DNA of 64,000 bases from Hermatobates lingyangjiaoensis (Eukaryota; Arthropoda; Insecta; Hemiptera; Hermatobatidae), in contig JAPFBL010000119.1 in the NCBI GenBank assembly GCA_026182355.1, positions 392,501 through 456,500 of the forward strand. Reading direction: 5' to 3'. Below, one piece after another: positions 45,000-55,875 of this stretch. Positions within the stretch are counted from its first letter, which is position 1. Each line of letters starts with the position of its first letter. The notes beneath the pieces were generated by a model. The model was not told where the DNA came from. It searched no databases and saw only the letters and a list, made by a program, of their open reading frames with translations. A program made the translations under genes and the position numbers.

Positions 45000-45400
45000 A
45001 TTTAGGGATCAGACTTTTTTTGATAAATATCTTTGATTGTTGCTTTTTATGTACAAATAAAAGAGTTTGTATTATTCCTTGCCATTATTACAGGGTTGAT
45101 TGTTATAGAAAAACTGGCGAAGATCAGGAAACACGTATTAAATAGATTAAAGATAGTATAATAAGGTGGAAATCATAGAACACTTATTTCCTGGATACAA
45201 GTAAATTTAAAAATTGTATAAACTGGGAACAAGTCAAAATATTTTTTCATAAAAATTCATCAATGAAAGTAATATTACTGAAGCCTGTTTCATAAAAAAA
45301 ATAATTATATATCCTGATCAACATCAACTCTGGTTCAGGAAAAATGGATTGGCATTTGGTAAAGAAGGTTGGTTTACAAGTTGTCACCTAACAGCTTTCT
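45000..45400. other. No assignable feature
   Basis: AT-rich DNA; a possible intron if the exon at 45420 is real. Confidence 0.3.
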
Positions 45401-45419
45401 GTTTCTTTTTGTTCACCAG

Positions 45420-45538
45420 GTGTTATCGGTCGGAATCATTCTTTCATTTACAAGACCAACGCATACTCACTCGTCTTCTGCTTCGGTAAAGATTCAGACG
45501 GGCGCAGCAGGTCGGCTGTCTAAACAACAATTCCCAAG
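45420..45538 (+). CDS. Candidate internal exon of an unidentified gene
   Basis: A pyrimidine tract ending TTTCTTTTTGTTCACCAG precedes position 45420, and AAG|GTATGG follows 45538, so both splice borders fit animal consensus. The 119-nt interval is far richer in GC than its flanks. One frame is open throughout (VLSVGIILSFTRPTHTHSSS, then ASVKIQTGAAGRLSKQQFPR). Another gives VIGRNHSFIYKTNAYSLVFC then FGKDSDGRSRSAV and a stop, which would suit a last exon. I recognise neither. Alternative donors (CG|GTAAAG at 45485, CAG|GTCGG) exist. Confidence 0.35.
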
Positions 45539-45609
45539 GTATGGCCTATTGATAATATCATGTTTACTAACCTCTCTGGTGCTGACAATATATGTATGTA
45601 TTTAAATCT

Positions 45610-46330
45610 CAAACAGTTTATGAAAACATTTCGAACATATTCTCAAGGCTGCATCAAATTCTGACTTTATTCGGGTAACATAAATAAAACCAAATATTGC
45701 CATTCCTTTTTATATGGATACAAACCTTGTTATCTTGATATTTAGATTCATCTGATTGAACAATTATTTACATAGTTTACTATTTAATCTAATAACTCTC
45801 TAATCTACAACAGTCCTGCTTCTGATGATATCCCAACATATCCAATGTACTAAATTTTAATTTCTTAAAAAATATCACACACATGTAAACTATAGCAAAT
45901 ATTCACTTATTAACCTAATTACTTGAAATATTGCGAGGGCTAACCATTTAACTGATAAAAATTGAACTATATATTTCATTAGTCATCTGTATATTGCTTG
46001 CAATTTTATTAGGATATGAATTTCTTTTCTGTGCATCTTGTTTTAAAATAGTTCATAATATATAATCTTAGTGATTTTTAAATCTTTAGGGAGTGATTGG
46101 TTAAGGCCACTATGTTTTCTGGATTTCATATTGTAATACTGTAAAACCGGTATATTTTCTAAATATTGCTTTGGTCTGCTTAGAGCAAATTACATGAATA
46201 CAACAGTTGAGGATTTAAAAATAAAGTCATTAATTACTCCAATTAAATATCAATTAGAAAATCAGTATACCAGGATTTTAATGAAATTTATGTAGTCAGA
46301 TTTCTCCAGAATAGAAAAAAAGAAATTTTT
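45610..46330. other. No assignable feature
   Basis: AT-rich DNA. CTGATGA near 45825 lacks a downstream GAAA and stem. Confidence 0.35.
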
Positions 46331-46339
46331 TTACAGTTA

Positions 46340-46751
46340 CAGTGGGATCTCGTCTTTTGCTCAAAATTGGTTCCTGAAAGTGTGTGCAAATGTGGAATGT
46401 TCAAAAATATATAGAGGAATATAAAAAAAATTGCTCCAAAAACCGCATTTTAAAGTATTTATTTAGGAAATACTTTATTAAGGTTTATACAGATTTTTCA
46501 AGGAAAGTATTTATTTATCCATATGTATACACAAGGAAGTTTAAGAGGCGTGTTAAGTACTTTTGGCAGTTTCGTTAGATAGTTGAATAACACCCATTTT
46601 TTTTCTTTTTTTGATAATGATTTCTATAACATGCTGTGTCATTATCAATTGCTCTACGTACATTAGTTATACTTTCTCCACTGAGGATTAAAAAGTTGAA
46701 TTTCTTAAAATGTGCAACATGGTGAATTGTGCGAAAGTCGAGGTCCACCTG
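46340..46751. mobile_element. Tigger/pogo-like MITE with TA target duplication
   Basis: The left terminus CAGTGGGATCTCGTCTTTTG and the right terminus, on the minus strand, CAGGTGGACCTCGACTTTCG are imperfect inverted repeats, and each is flanked by TA. TGGTTCCTGAAAGTGTGTGC after the left end is the kind of subterminal sequence seen in Tigger-type elements. Length 412 bp with no transposase, so nonautonomous. Confidence 0.7.
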
Positions 46752-46799
46752 TAAAGTATTGCAAAAAATTATTTATTTTTTTTATTATAACTTCGTCAT

Positions 46800-47280
46800 G
46801 ATTATGCATTACAATTATTATTTTAAGAATTCATTTTATTTAATTTTCACTATAATTATTCAAATGATTTAATTTATTTATTTATTCTAATAGCCTGATT
46901 AGATGCTCAGTCAGCTGAAGTCTAACAGGTATCCTTCTTGGCTCTAAACATGAAGAATCCTGACCATGACCCTAAACTTTTTTTTTTAAGTGAAAGGTAG
47001 TTTTTATGTTGAATACGCCATCCCTTGAAGCGTGTGTAAAGCTAGCTGTTGGTCTCTAGCCGGTACGGTGTCAGGTACTCGTTAAAAAACCCTTTTCGAA
47101 TAAACTCTTGTAGAATCAACTCCCTATTGTGCTTACTCGTAATTTAATCGGGTACCAAATGATAAATTAGCACATTTTTCACCTTTAAAACAGCACTAAA
47201 GGTGAAAAAAAAAGAAAACATTAGAATAGTTTTGTTGTTATTTACTTGGAATTCAGTTGAATATACCAGTATGATTTTCC
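46800..47280. other. No assignable feature
   Basis: Mixed AT-rich DNA; 46900-47110 is somewhat richer in GC but no repeat or exon is supported. Confidence 0.35.
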
Positions 47281-47287
47281 ATTTTTT

Positions 47288-48445
47288 TTTACTTTACAGT
47301 AGGTAAAAGGATAGTGATTGTGAAAAAATTCGAACTCGAGATTTTGACGGAATTACATGTTTTAAGGTCCCCAAAGTCGTTTTTTGAAGTTTTTTCGATG
47401 AAAAAATGTGTCTGTGGGTAGGTGAATGTGTATCCAAAAGATTGTTTAGCTGCAACAGTCCACAATCTTTGATAGATCAAATAATTATTTTTTACAAAGA
47501 TGGACCACATAGTGTAGTACAGTTTGGGTAGTACATAGTGTACTACATGCTGTACAGTTTGGGAGCAATTATACATAATGGAAAAATCACTTGTTTTGGG
47601 GCAAATTTTGCTGTTAGATAACATTTTTTTTTCCCCTACACTATGAATTTTAGAGCCTTAAATTTTGGCATTATCTTTGACTGTATAAAATGAATAACTA
47701 AAAAAAATCTTTACATTTTTAAAACAACTAAAAATATTTTGGTTGTATAAAATGTAAAAATGTTGACTTATGATTAAATCTGAATGCCTGTTAGAACGAT
47801 AAATCAAAAAGAATAGTTCTAAAGAATATCAGGAACAGCCGGGTTCAACTTAGTTTGAAGAACATTCCAACTGTACTTACATTTGTAAAGAAAACTATAT
47901 ATTTAAAAAGAAGATTTAAACATATATATACAACATGGGTTTTAATCTGTTTATTTGACTACTATGAATCGAAGCTGTATTTGGTATCATAGAAGAATGC
48001 AAACTCTATGTCTAGAAGAGGTGGAAACCTTTGATAACATTGTATCTACTCGTATATTAAAGACAATCATCTCCGAATGTACAACGCTTTCTGTCCAACC
48101 ATACTAAAACTATACTTCTCTATCTACATTTAAAAAGGTTATTAATGAACGTAAAATCAGATGTTGAATTTAGTTACAACAATATCATAGACAGTATGAC
48201 AGTTATGGATGCGGAGCCTACGAGTCCCATGAATTCCAGGTCCTCAGTTTAATCATTTAAATAAGATGTCATATTCATCAGTGATTCAACTATTCTTATA
48301 ACTAATAAAATTATTGCAGCCAAATGTAAACAAATGATGCATATTGATTTTCATGTAAAGAACTCAGAACATCAGTTGGTGTTTAACGAGTTTGATATTA
48401 TGTTTACTTATTATTAAGTTGAGTGTAAGCCACTCAAGATTTTTT
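47288..48445 (+). repeat. Repeat X, copy 4, diverged
   Basis: Starts ACTTTACAGTAGGTAAAAGG then ATAGTGATTGTGAAAAAATT and CGAGATTTTGACGGAATTAC; ends ATTAAGTTGAGTGTAAGCCA, CTCAAGATTTTTTA. Its middle differs from other copies. Confidence 0.75.
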
Positions 48446-48449
48446 ATCA

Positions 48450-49250
48450 TAAGGGAATTATTTCTTACTAGTTCACTATTAATTAAACAAAACATTTAAT
48501 ATGTATACAAATAATTTAATTTTTATAAGTCCAAGGGGACAGTCATATTAATCTGCTCTGGAATAAGGTCATGTCCACAATTATCTTGTCTACATTAACA
48601 GTCTAAAATCAGATAACAGATATCTAAAGAAACAGCCGAAACATCTGATTTTTTAACATGTACATATAAAGAAATCAACTACCAGGCATTCAGTGATATT
48701 TGAAAGATTACTTGAAACCTCAATTATATATGTAGATATCTGTCAAAGAGGAGGGTTTGAGGATTGTTACAATGCCCTAAGAGGATTGTTAGCATAGAAC
48801 CATAGGAGAATGATGCTTTCTCTCTCATACTTAGCGGCATTATATCATTTCTTGCATCATGCATTCCTTTGAGAAGACGCCCTTGAAGAATACGGTTGGC
48901 TTCAACATAACCCCCTCCCTCTTATTATTGGGTGATGAATAACTTGACGGACGAAATAAACTCGGAATTCACAAGGTTATCTTGCATAATGATAATATCT
49001 CTCTCTCCATGGACCACATACTTACATAGTTTGCAGGTAATAGATAAACGTAAAACATCCAAAATATACAAGCAGTATATAATTATTCCTTTTATAATGC
49101 AGTCAAATAATGTCAGGCTGATAATGACAGACATTTTTTAAAGTACTTTTCAGCTATAACAGTCCAGAAATCAAAATATAAAAGTACCTCTAATATAACA
49201 ACTACTGTCAACTAAATAGTTATAATTCAATAAATGAAATGCTTATTGAA
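48450..49250. other. No assignable feature
   Basis: AT-rich DNA. Open frames on both strands at about 48925-49140 are antiparallel, noncoding-looking sequence. Confidence 0.35.
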
Positions 49251-49259
49251 GGTAACAAA

Positions 49260-49993
49260 AATCAAGGACGGTGGAAGATACAGGAGCTGGAGTATTGTGG
49301 CCTAAGGCCAAGGATATAAGAACAAACATATAACAGTTATATCTGATAGTCAAGCAGCAATCAATGCATTGAGCTCAAATTTTATCGGCTCAGAGGTGGT
49401 TCTGAACTGCAAAAATAAACTCAATCTCCTGGGTATGAGGAACAGGATCTCTCTCTACTGTGTGCCAGGACACACAGGAGTAGAGGGAATTGAACGAGCA
49501 GACCAACTTGTTTGGGAAGGTGATCGTAAACCACATATTGGTCCAGAATCATATCGTGGTATAGATCAACACACTATAGAAGAACTTCTTAGGAAAGAGG
49601 GTAGAGAAAACAGGAAGCAATGTTGGGATTCTCTTCAAGGACACAGACAATGAAAGATACTTCTCAATAAGTTTGTATTGTTTACACATCTTGTATTGTA
49701 TAGAAAGAAACAGTAATAATCTAAAATCTAAGGATTTTAGCGGGTCACTTCTAACGGGTCACTGACAACTCAATGACCATCTGCGAAGAATGGGCATTGT
49801 CAATGGTTTGCACAGATTCAGCAAGGAGGAGGAAGATACACCGTTGCACCTGCTGGCTGACTGTCAAGCCACTTTCCTGCACAGAGGCAGGTGCTTCGGG
49901 ACACCCAACAAAACTATAGAAGAACTTTTACCGTTGTACCCAGCAAAAGTGCTGAACTTCTTTGAGGCGTTGAAGATAACTGGAGTACTGTAG
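49260..49993 (+). pseudogene. RNase H domain and C-terminus of a Jockey/R1-type LINE, decayed
   Basis: One frame reads ISDSQAAINALSS, NCKNKLNLLG, VPGHTGVEGIERADQLVWEG, then GPESYRGID...: the SDSQAA and PGHTGVEG.E.AD blocks are RNase H active-site regions of non-LTR retrotransposons. After a stop at 49651, further blocks GSLLTGH, LNDHLRRMGIVNGLHRF, EEEDTPLHLLADCQA and LNFFEALKITGVL match the usual C-terminal tail, where normal copies have cysteines in place of some residues. At least two in-frame stops and the absence of the reverse transcriptase make it inactive. This tail type is common in arthropod genomes. Confidence 0.75.
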
Positions 49994-50049
49994 TACAGAA
50001 AGGAGGAAGTACAATAGTTCTTAGGACGGAGTGCTATAATAACCCTAAA

Positions 50050-51400
50050 TTAAAAATTAAAAAAAAAAGGTAGCAAATGAAAAAAAGTCTAGCTTAGATG
50101 TTTAGTTACATAGGAATTCAAAGTGTTGAAATGACTAGCTGAGGAGAAATCTTGGCTTAGAGTTTTTAAACGTGGATTCTGTGCTTATTATACCAGTTTT
50201 TTTCAAAAGAACTGGTTGAATACGTTTACAAGGGCTGGAACAGTGAATAGCTGCAACAACAACCCAGATGTAGAGAATCGTGAAAGAATAGTGTATGATG
50301 GTAAAAATATTGAAAGTAAAGCTACATGTAACTGTTTCAAGATCTTAGTTATCTAGAATCGTTGCTAATGACTCAGTTTTTCAGAGGATAATGATTGTCA
50401 TATGTTACTTTAAGTTTATTTATATTAATGATTTTTTTTTAAATTCACTCTTTATTATCTTAATGAACTTATTATTATTGTTATGAAAGGTATGTGTATA
50501 TTAACTTGATTTTTCTCATTCTTCTAGAAAAAGTTATTTGAAAAATGTTATAATATCCTAAGGCATCTAATGCACTCTAAGGGAAAAAAATATAAATATA
50601 CCTTAATACACTAAAAGTACATAAAACTGAGGAATACGAGTACGTTACACTGGTCAGAAATATGCTTATAAATAAAATGCTAACAGGTAGTTTGAAGCTG
50701 TTTTTCAATCAGCAAAGTTGTTGGTTTTTTTAGTAAGGAGTACGAGGTGGTTGGCAATAGTGCACCAATCGTCCAGTAAAACACGTATGTATTCCGCAAG
50801 ACTGCAAGTATCTTTTCCTCCAACCAATATCACCCTAACACCTTTCATCATGGCACTATTTGATGGTCCTAAAAGCCCTGTGTAATTAGCAAATTATATT
50901 ATTGCTCTTAATATTTTCTAGAAATGTAAGTCATAAATGGTCATGCTTACTCCATTTAGTTTTTAACAGTATGCAACAAATAAGGTATTTTGAAAATAAA
51001 TATACATAAAAACTGATTACACACAACTTTCAAGTTTGTTTCTGGTCTTCTTTGTAATGAAAAACCCATTGATTTAAGACTATGTCAGAGATTAATTGCA
51101 GACTCCTACTCTAATATACTGAATAATTCCTAATTAAAAAATACTATATAGAATCCACTAATCTCTGTGTTTTAATGAATTAAAACAATGTTCGTTAATA
51201 AAAAATCAGTATATTTATAGAATTGATTGAAGTGCAGAGAAATATTTATAATTAAAACTCATTATATAGAAAAATATAGTTATGTTTTGGTCAAAAAATT
51301 TTAACCATTTTTCTTACTTAGGATTAGACGTTCATATATAAAATATATACGTTTTCGATAAAAATACTATCCGAAACGGACAAATAAAGTTCAATGCAGA
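50050..51400. other. No assignable feature
   Basis: AT-rich DNA without repeat or exon that I can support. Confidence 0.4.
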
Positions 51401-51405
51401 TTAAG

Positions 51406-51690
51406 AAACATAGAGAAATAAAAAGTACACACTTACAGTCTCTAATTTTTGGTTTGGACCGTCTTCAAGAAATATAAGAGAAAGAACTCCTTATCTTTTT
51501 TTACCAAGCGCCTTTTTTTACCAACTCCTTATCTTTTTTTACCAATTGTTTACCAAGAGCTCTTGCTCAGAGACGGTTGGGTCTCTAAACCTTGGCTTGA
51601 TTTCCATCTCTTATCTATCCTGAATGCAGTTCAAACCGAAAATTAAAGACTGTAAGTGTGTGCTTTTGATTTATATATGTGTCTTTTGAT
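51406..51690. repeat. Family F PLE-derived foldback, degenerate cores
   Basis: AAACATAGAGAAATAAAAAG and CAGTCTCTAATTTTTGG at the left, CCGAAAATTAAAGACTGTAA at the right. The left core has TTGAAGA and CAAA for CTGAAGA and GAAA; the right has GAAAATTA but CTGAATG. An internal CTCCTTATCTTTTTTTACCA is repeated twice. Confidence 0.7.
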
Positions 51691-51704
51691 ATATATATAT
51701 ATGG

Positions 51705-51835
51705 AAGTTTACCAGGACTCGGTCAGTACCTCAGGTTCAAATTAAACTCTCATTTCCAACGTTTTGGTTTTTATTTAAAACCTTTTCCATAGGCATACAA
51801 CTTTTTATTCTATTTCACAGTCGATACTTTTTTCA
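51705..51835 (-). repeat. Family G PLE end, single arm
   Basis: GGAAGTTTACCAGGACTCGG, TTCAAATTAAACTCTCATTT, then CGTTTTGG...AAACCTTTTCCATAGGC, the same order as the left arm at 40.7 kb; ends at CACAGTCGATACTTTT. Confidence 0.75.
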
Positions 51836-51964
51836 AAATGTATAAATAAAATGTAAAATTATTAAAGTTATATGTGATATAAATATCCAAATAACTCACT
51901 ACATACTTAGAATTGCAGGGGCATATTCATCATTCAAATTTACTATGTAGGAAAAACAAGAACA

Positions 51965-52060
51965 ATAGTAAGAATTATTGTAACAATAACAATAATAATA
52001 ATAATAAATAAGATTAATATTAATTAATAATAATAACAATAACAATAATAATTGAAAATT
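51965..52060. repeat. ATT/AAC-type microsatellite
   Basis: Runs of AATAAT and AACAATAAC units on the plus strand. Confidence 0.9.
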
Positions 52061-52170
52061 TTTAATTTTTTTTTTCATTTTTACTGCAGAGTATATTAAC
52101 ATTTTGTATCCTTTATTGTACATTTTGTCAGAGACCATGTGGATTGAAATAGCAAAGAATGAAAAACAGG

Positions 52171-52640
52171 TTACGTAAATTGGTTTAATGTATTATGAAA
52201 ATTGGCAGCATCATTGACTGTGATTATCCTTATTAAATTAGAACTGGTGTTAATCTCATTGACGAGTCCTTCAATTGCATTTTCATCCAATATATAAAAG
52301 GGCTGGGCTATGGTTGACTAAATTCTTATAACAGCTCTTTTTGATGGTAGGGTTGGTACTTTCAAGAATGTTTGTTTTTCTTTCAGACAAAATAAATACC
52401 AATTATTTTGTATCTTGCCAGGTGATTAAATGATTTTTGTTTTGAATGTATGAACAAAGCCTTAAATCATCTTCTCTTCCAGCACAATACTTATCTTGCT
52501 TTCTCCTGGTGAGAAGACCTTTGTCTGTGTATCCTATGTTAGCTAATCCACAATCACAGCGTGGAAATCTGTACTTACAACAATTGTTATGGCTTCTGTT
52601 AGAGTTATGGACAAGTCTATAAATAAGTCATCACCACTAC
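52171..52640 (-). pseudogene. PLE GIY-YIG endonuclease, family M type, decayed
   Basis: Minus-strand reading, with frameshifts: HNSNRSHNNCCKYRFPRCDC, GLANIGYTDKGLLTRRKQDK, LRLCSYIQNKNHLITWQDTK, then, after stops, ENAIEGLVNEINTSSNLIRI and TVNDAANFHNTLNQFT before TAA (52171-52173). NIGYT...L..R is a GIY-YIG YIG-type segment and LITW...ESW-like spacing fits PLE nucleases, of a lineage distinct from the 44 kb family. The C-terminus matches the fragment at 56960-57090 (LIKGIVKQIKT...TVNDANLNPTLNQNS). Confidence 0.65.
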
Positions 52641-52659
52641 TAAATACAACTAATATGCC

Positions 52660-52880
52660 TAACATTTTCATAAAGGATGGTATGTCTCTTAAAGGAAGAC
52701 TACAGGGGAATAATTAACAAAAATATAGTAGTGAGGTTTTGTGACTTATGTGTGCTGTTTCTATAAACTGAGTTCATTTAGTTCGTAGAATCGTTTTGTT
52801 TAATAAACCAGAATCGATGATTTACGAAGGAATGTTGGCAAAAACTCTTTGAGTTTAATAAACGAAGAAATTCACCCAAG
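52660..52880. other. No assignable feature
   Basis: AT-rich DNA between the PLE fragment and the following motif; may be PLE-derived too. Confidence 0.3.
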
Positions 52881-52887
52881 TAGTTAT

Positions 52888-52925
52888 GTCCTGAAGATGA
52901 TTAATGATCATTTGAAACATGTCGA
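52888..52925 (+). ncRNA. Hammerhead-like motif, orphan
   Basis: GTC, CTGAAGA, TGAT/ATCA stem with three extra T after it, GAA, ACATGT self-complementary, C, GAC pairing with GTC. Stem II is offset, so probably a decayed copy; stem III matches that of family I. Confidence 0.45.
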
Positions 52926-53104
52926 CTATAGAAGATATGCTTTACTGTGTAGACAAAGTAATGAGAGAAAAATTGTTTATTTAGGAAAATTGCAATGCTT
53001 GTTAAGAAATAGTTATCAGCTAATTTTGGTGTTATTTTAAATATATATATAAATATATATATAAACACTAATAACTTCTCGACCGTGTGACAGATATACA
53101 ACTA

Positions 53105-53548
53105 AAAAATGATTGATCGGGATGCGGTCAGTTTCTTCCACTTTTTAATTCAAACTCTCATTGCCGACGTTTCGATTTTATTCAAAATCTTTTTCATAGG
53201 CCTACGATTGTCTTCATAGTTCAGAAATGAAAATGTAATAGTTCCTTCAATTACCAATACTCCTACTTATGTAAGTACATTGTAAAAAAACTTTGTTTTT
53301 ATAGTTAGACTCCATCTTTTTCTCTTTTTTATTATCTGTCATTGTTATCCTAATACTTAAGATTGTATTTAATGTTCATAGTGTACTTCTTTTGTTTGTG
53401 TTTTAAAAATGTACGTATTAAAATTCTTGTTTTCCTCTGTTTGTAGGCCTATGAAAAAGATTTTGAATAAAATCGAAACGTCGGCAATGAGAGTTTGAAT
53501 TAAAAAGTGGAAGAAACTGACCGCATCCCGATCAATCATTTTTTAGTT
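53105..53548. repeat. Family G palindrome, about 440 bp, near-perfect outer arms
   Basis: AACTAAAAAATGATTGATCG at the left mirrors CGATCAATCATTTTTTAGTT at the right. Outer arms of roughly 105 bp match closely; a central 240 nt is unpaired. Cores: minus 53170-53199 and plus 53449-53478, both with CTATGAAAAA, GATTTT/AAAATC and GAAACGTC. Confidence 0.9.
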
Positions 53549-53560
53549 GTTAATATATAT

Positions 53561-53572
<12 letters not shown>

Positions 53573-53599
<27 letters not shown>
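53573..53599. repeat. (TA)n microsatellite
   Basis: About 13 TA units following the family G palindrome. Confidence 0.95.
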
Positions 53600-53639
53600 G
53601 AATGAAACTGTCAAGCAAACTTTTAAATAAAAACGAATT

Positions 53640-53805
53640 AAAACAAAGGTAACAGACAGATAGATACATGAATAACTCACTTTTATATTTCGACGATTGT
53701 CTTTATGAGGACATCACCCTGCCTTCCTTCGAAACTCTTCGCCACCTGATGACGTCGATCATCGAAATATAGAAGCAAGTTATTCCTGTTTCTATCTATT
53801 TACAA
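53640..53805. repeat. Family H-related foldback, diverged
   Basis: AACTCACTTTTATATTTCGA at the left mirrors TCGAAATATAGAAGCAAGTT at the right. The right core has CTGATGA (53746-53752) and GAAATATA but a poor stem II; the left core is lost. Confidence 0.65.
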
Positions 53806-53829
53806 TATACATAAATATATATACATATA

Positions 53830-53960
53830 TAAAAAGATTTCACATAAACACGTGAAATAACAATCAATGATCAAAAAACAATAAGAAAATGGGAAACAAG
53901 ACTAAGATCTTTCAACCGTAACAAGCGGTCTTCGTCAGAGTCAAAAACCCAACTGAGTTT
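53830..53960 (-). repeat. Family A end, single arm
   Basis: TTTCACATAAACACGTGAAA, TAACAATCAATGATCAAA and the motif, ending AAAAACCCAACTGAG; no facing arm is present. Confidence 0.8.
53900..53942 (-). ncRNA. Hammerhead-like motif, family A
   Basis: Minus strand GACT, CTGACGA, AGACCG/CGGTT, GAA, AGATCT, T, AGTC, all intact. Confidence 0.65.
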
Positions 53961-53969
53961 TATTTGTTT

Positions 53970-55120
53970 TATTTATTTATTTATAAAAGAGTTCTAATTA
54001 ATCGTTTTAGAATAATTTAATTTTCTTTCAAAATTTTGGAGTTTTTTTTTTATATATTTATATGGTGACAAATTATGATTGTATTGTTTTATTATTTTAT
54101 GTTCTCCAGAAATGAAGGTGATTTAAAAATGGTTGAGAAATGTTTTTTTGGTGTGTGTTTCTGTGATTTAAATTCCATTTGTTTCTTTTTATTCGAATCT
54201 ATGTTTTATTCATTCCATTTGTATTTGTAGGAATGACAATAAAATATGTATTTTATAATAGTTGTATATAATAAAATACGTTTCATTTTCAAGGATCATT
54301 TCCTATAAGGAGAAATGATAAGAAGAAGGTGAAACGGGATACATTTCTTGACGGGGTGTGCCGAGAAGTTAAAATTTATTTTAAACTGTATTTCTTGCTA
54401 ATTATATAGGAAATTTCAAAGAATTCTAACACAAGTAAAACATTTTGATTGTTTTATTTTATTTTTTTTTTTTTAATTCAATCGTGTCATTGTGAAACCG
54501 ATTACATAATAGTACTAATTGATGCTCTGGCAAATCATGCACGTCCATAACTCTTTTAGTTAATTGGAAGCTGCTGCTGAGGGGGATAGTTTTTAATGGA
54601 GGTTTTTAGCGGGCGAGAGGGAAGGTCGTTTTGCGACCAATAGGAAAGAAGGGGGCGGTGGGAGGTGGTCCCTTGACTCCAGTCCATTGAGTGCGTGCTT
54701 TCGGAATGGACCAACCACCAATCTCGCCTCAAACAGAACTCGATTCCTCTCTTAAGAGCTTCTTCGAACAACAGGACATCCTTTTCCCATTAATAAGTGG
54801 TTAGTATGCGACATCATCTCTACGCCAATTCTGCGCAAAAAGATAAATATGCCACATCCTTTATTATTCCGAAAGATTAATCTCATTATTTACTTTCATA
54901 GCTTTTAATGATACATAAGATTATTAATTATTTCCAAACATAATATTCAGTCAACTTATTAATTAAATAACTTATAGAAACTAAGCTAGACAATTTACAG
55001 AAATATTCTGTTCCCTACTGACAGGTTTAAGTATCTACCATCAATGAGGTGTCCTGACCTACAATAGAATTATTGATATTCTTATGATTTTTTAAATATC
55101 TTCTTTATTTCTTCCACTTA
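53970..55120. other. No assignable feature
   Basis: AT-rich DNA with one less AT-rich stretch at 54560-54780 that is open on the minus strand for 71 codons without a recognisable domain. Confidence 0.35.
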
Positions 55121-55124
55121 AATA

Positions 55125-55327
55125 TATACCTTTCTCTGAAAATATACCAGAAATGACTAAGACCTTTCAACCAAAACAAGTGGTCTTCGTCAGAGCGCCA
55201 CTGGTGGTCTCATGAAAACCACTTGTTTTGGTTTGATGACGAAAGTCATTTTTCTGATTTGCTACTGTGACTTAGACGCTGATTTTTATTTCACGAGTCA
55301 ATTGTAAAATGTTATATATATATATAT
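55125..55327. repeat. Family A-related foldback, diverged subfamily
   Basis: Left arm with motif, right arm AAACCACTTGTTTTGGTTTG without an intact core, then TTTTTATTTCACGAGTCAAT and (TA)n at 55318-55327. Confidence 0.7.
55155..55196 (-). ncRNA. Hammerhead-like motif, family A variant
   Basis: Minus strand CTGACGA, AGACCA/TGGTT stem II (changed on both sides relative to AGACCG/CGGTT), GAA, AGGTCT (self-complementary with a G-T pair), T, AGTC. Stem I keeps two to three pairs. Confidence 0.55.
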
Positions 55328-55359
55328 AAGTGTGACATGTTCATTCAAACTGGACAGTT

Positions 55360-55571
55360 GTTACTGAAGTCCACAGACTGTTTTCTTTGTAAAGCAATCT
55401 CTAATGTAATACTTAGTTACATGTTTCAAAATGTTATACTTCTGCCTATGAAAAAGGTTTAAAAAAAAAACGAAACTTTGTCAATGAGAGTTCAATTTGA
55501 ACCTGAAGAACTGACTGAGTCCTGATAAACTTTTATTTTGTTTCTACTTCACGGTCGATACTTTTATCAAC

Positions 55572-55574
<3 letters not shown>
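55360..55574 (+). repeat. Family G PLE end, single arm
   Basis: CCTATGAAAAAGGTTTA, GAAACTTTGTCAATGAGAG, AACCTGAAGAACTGACTGAG, then the tail TTTCTACTTCACGGTCGATA and (TA)n. Confidence 0.8.

Positions 55575-55619
<45 letters not shown>
55575..55619. repeat. (TA)n microsatellite
   Basis: About 22 TA units joining a family G end to a family H end. Confidence 0.95.
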
Positions 55620-55621
<2 letters not shown>

Positions 55622-55757
55622 CAATAAAATAAAAAACGAAGGAAACACACAGAAAGACACAGACATAACTCACATCGATATTTCGACAATCGTCGTCATC
55701 AGGAGGTGCGAAGAACGAAGAGCGAAGAGTCCCGCAGGAAGACAGGGCGGTACTCAT
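55620..55757 (-). repeat. Family H PLE end, single truncated arm
   Basis: Nearly identical to 42900-43035 (GAAGGAAACACACAGAAAGA, CACAGACATAACTCACATCG), broken off at GGGCGGTACT where (TA)n resumes. GAGCGAAGA is duplicated relative to the 43 kb copy. Confidence 0.85.
55671..55708 (-). ncRNA. Hammerhead-like motif, family H
   Basis: Identical in core and stems to the motif at 42961-42998. Confidence 0.7.
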
Positions 55758-55875
55758 ATATATATATATTCGTATATTTGGGGAGCAGGCCTTCATTGAT
55801 ACAAGTTCTATTAAAACCTATGCCTATTCTATTTCAACACATTTTCGAATTAATTTTTCTAATTTCCTGACCTCT

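Noticed and set aside
45825..45835. CTGATGA motif
   Set aside because: No downstream GAAA, stem II or self-complementary stem III.
46384..46578. Open frame inside the Tigger-like MITE
   Set aside because: It lies in the noncoding interior and has no transposase motif.
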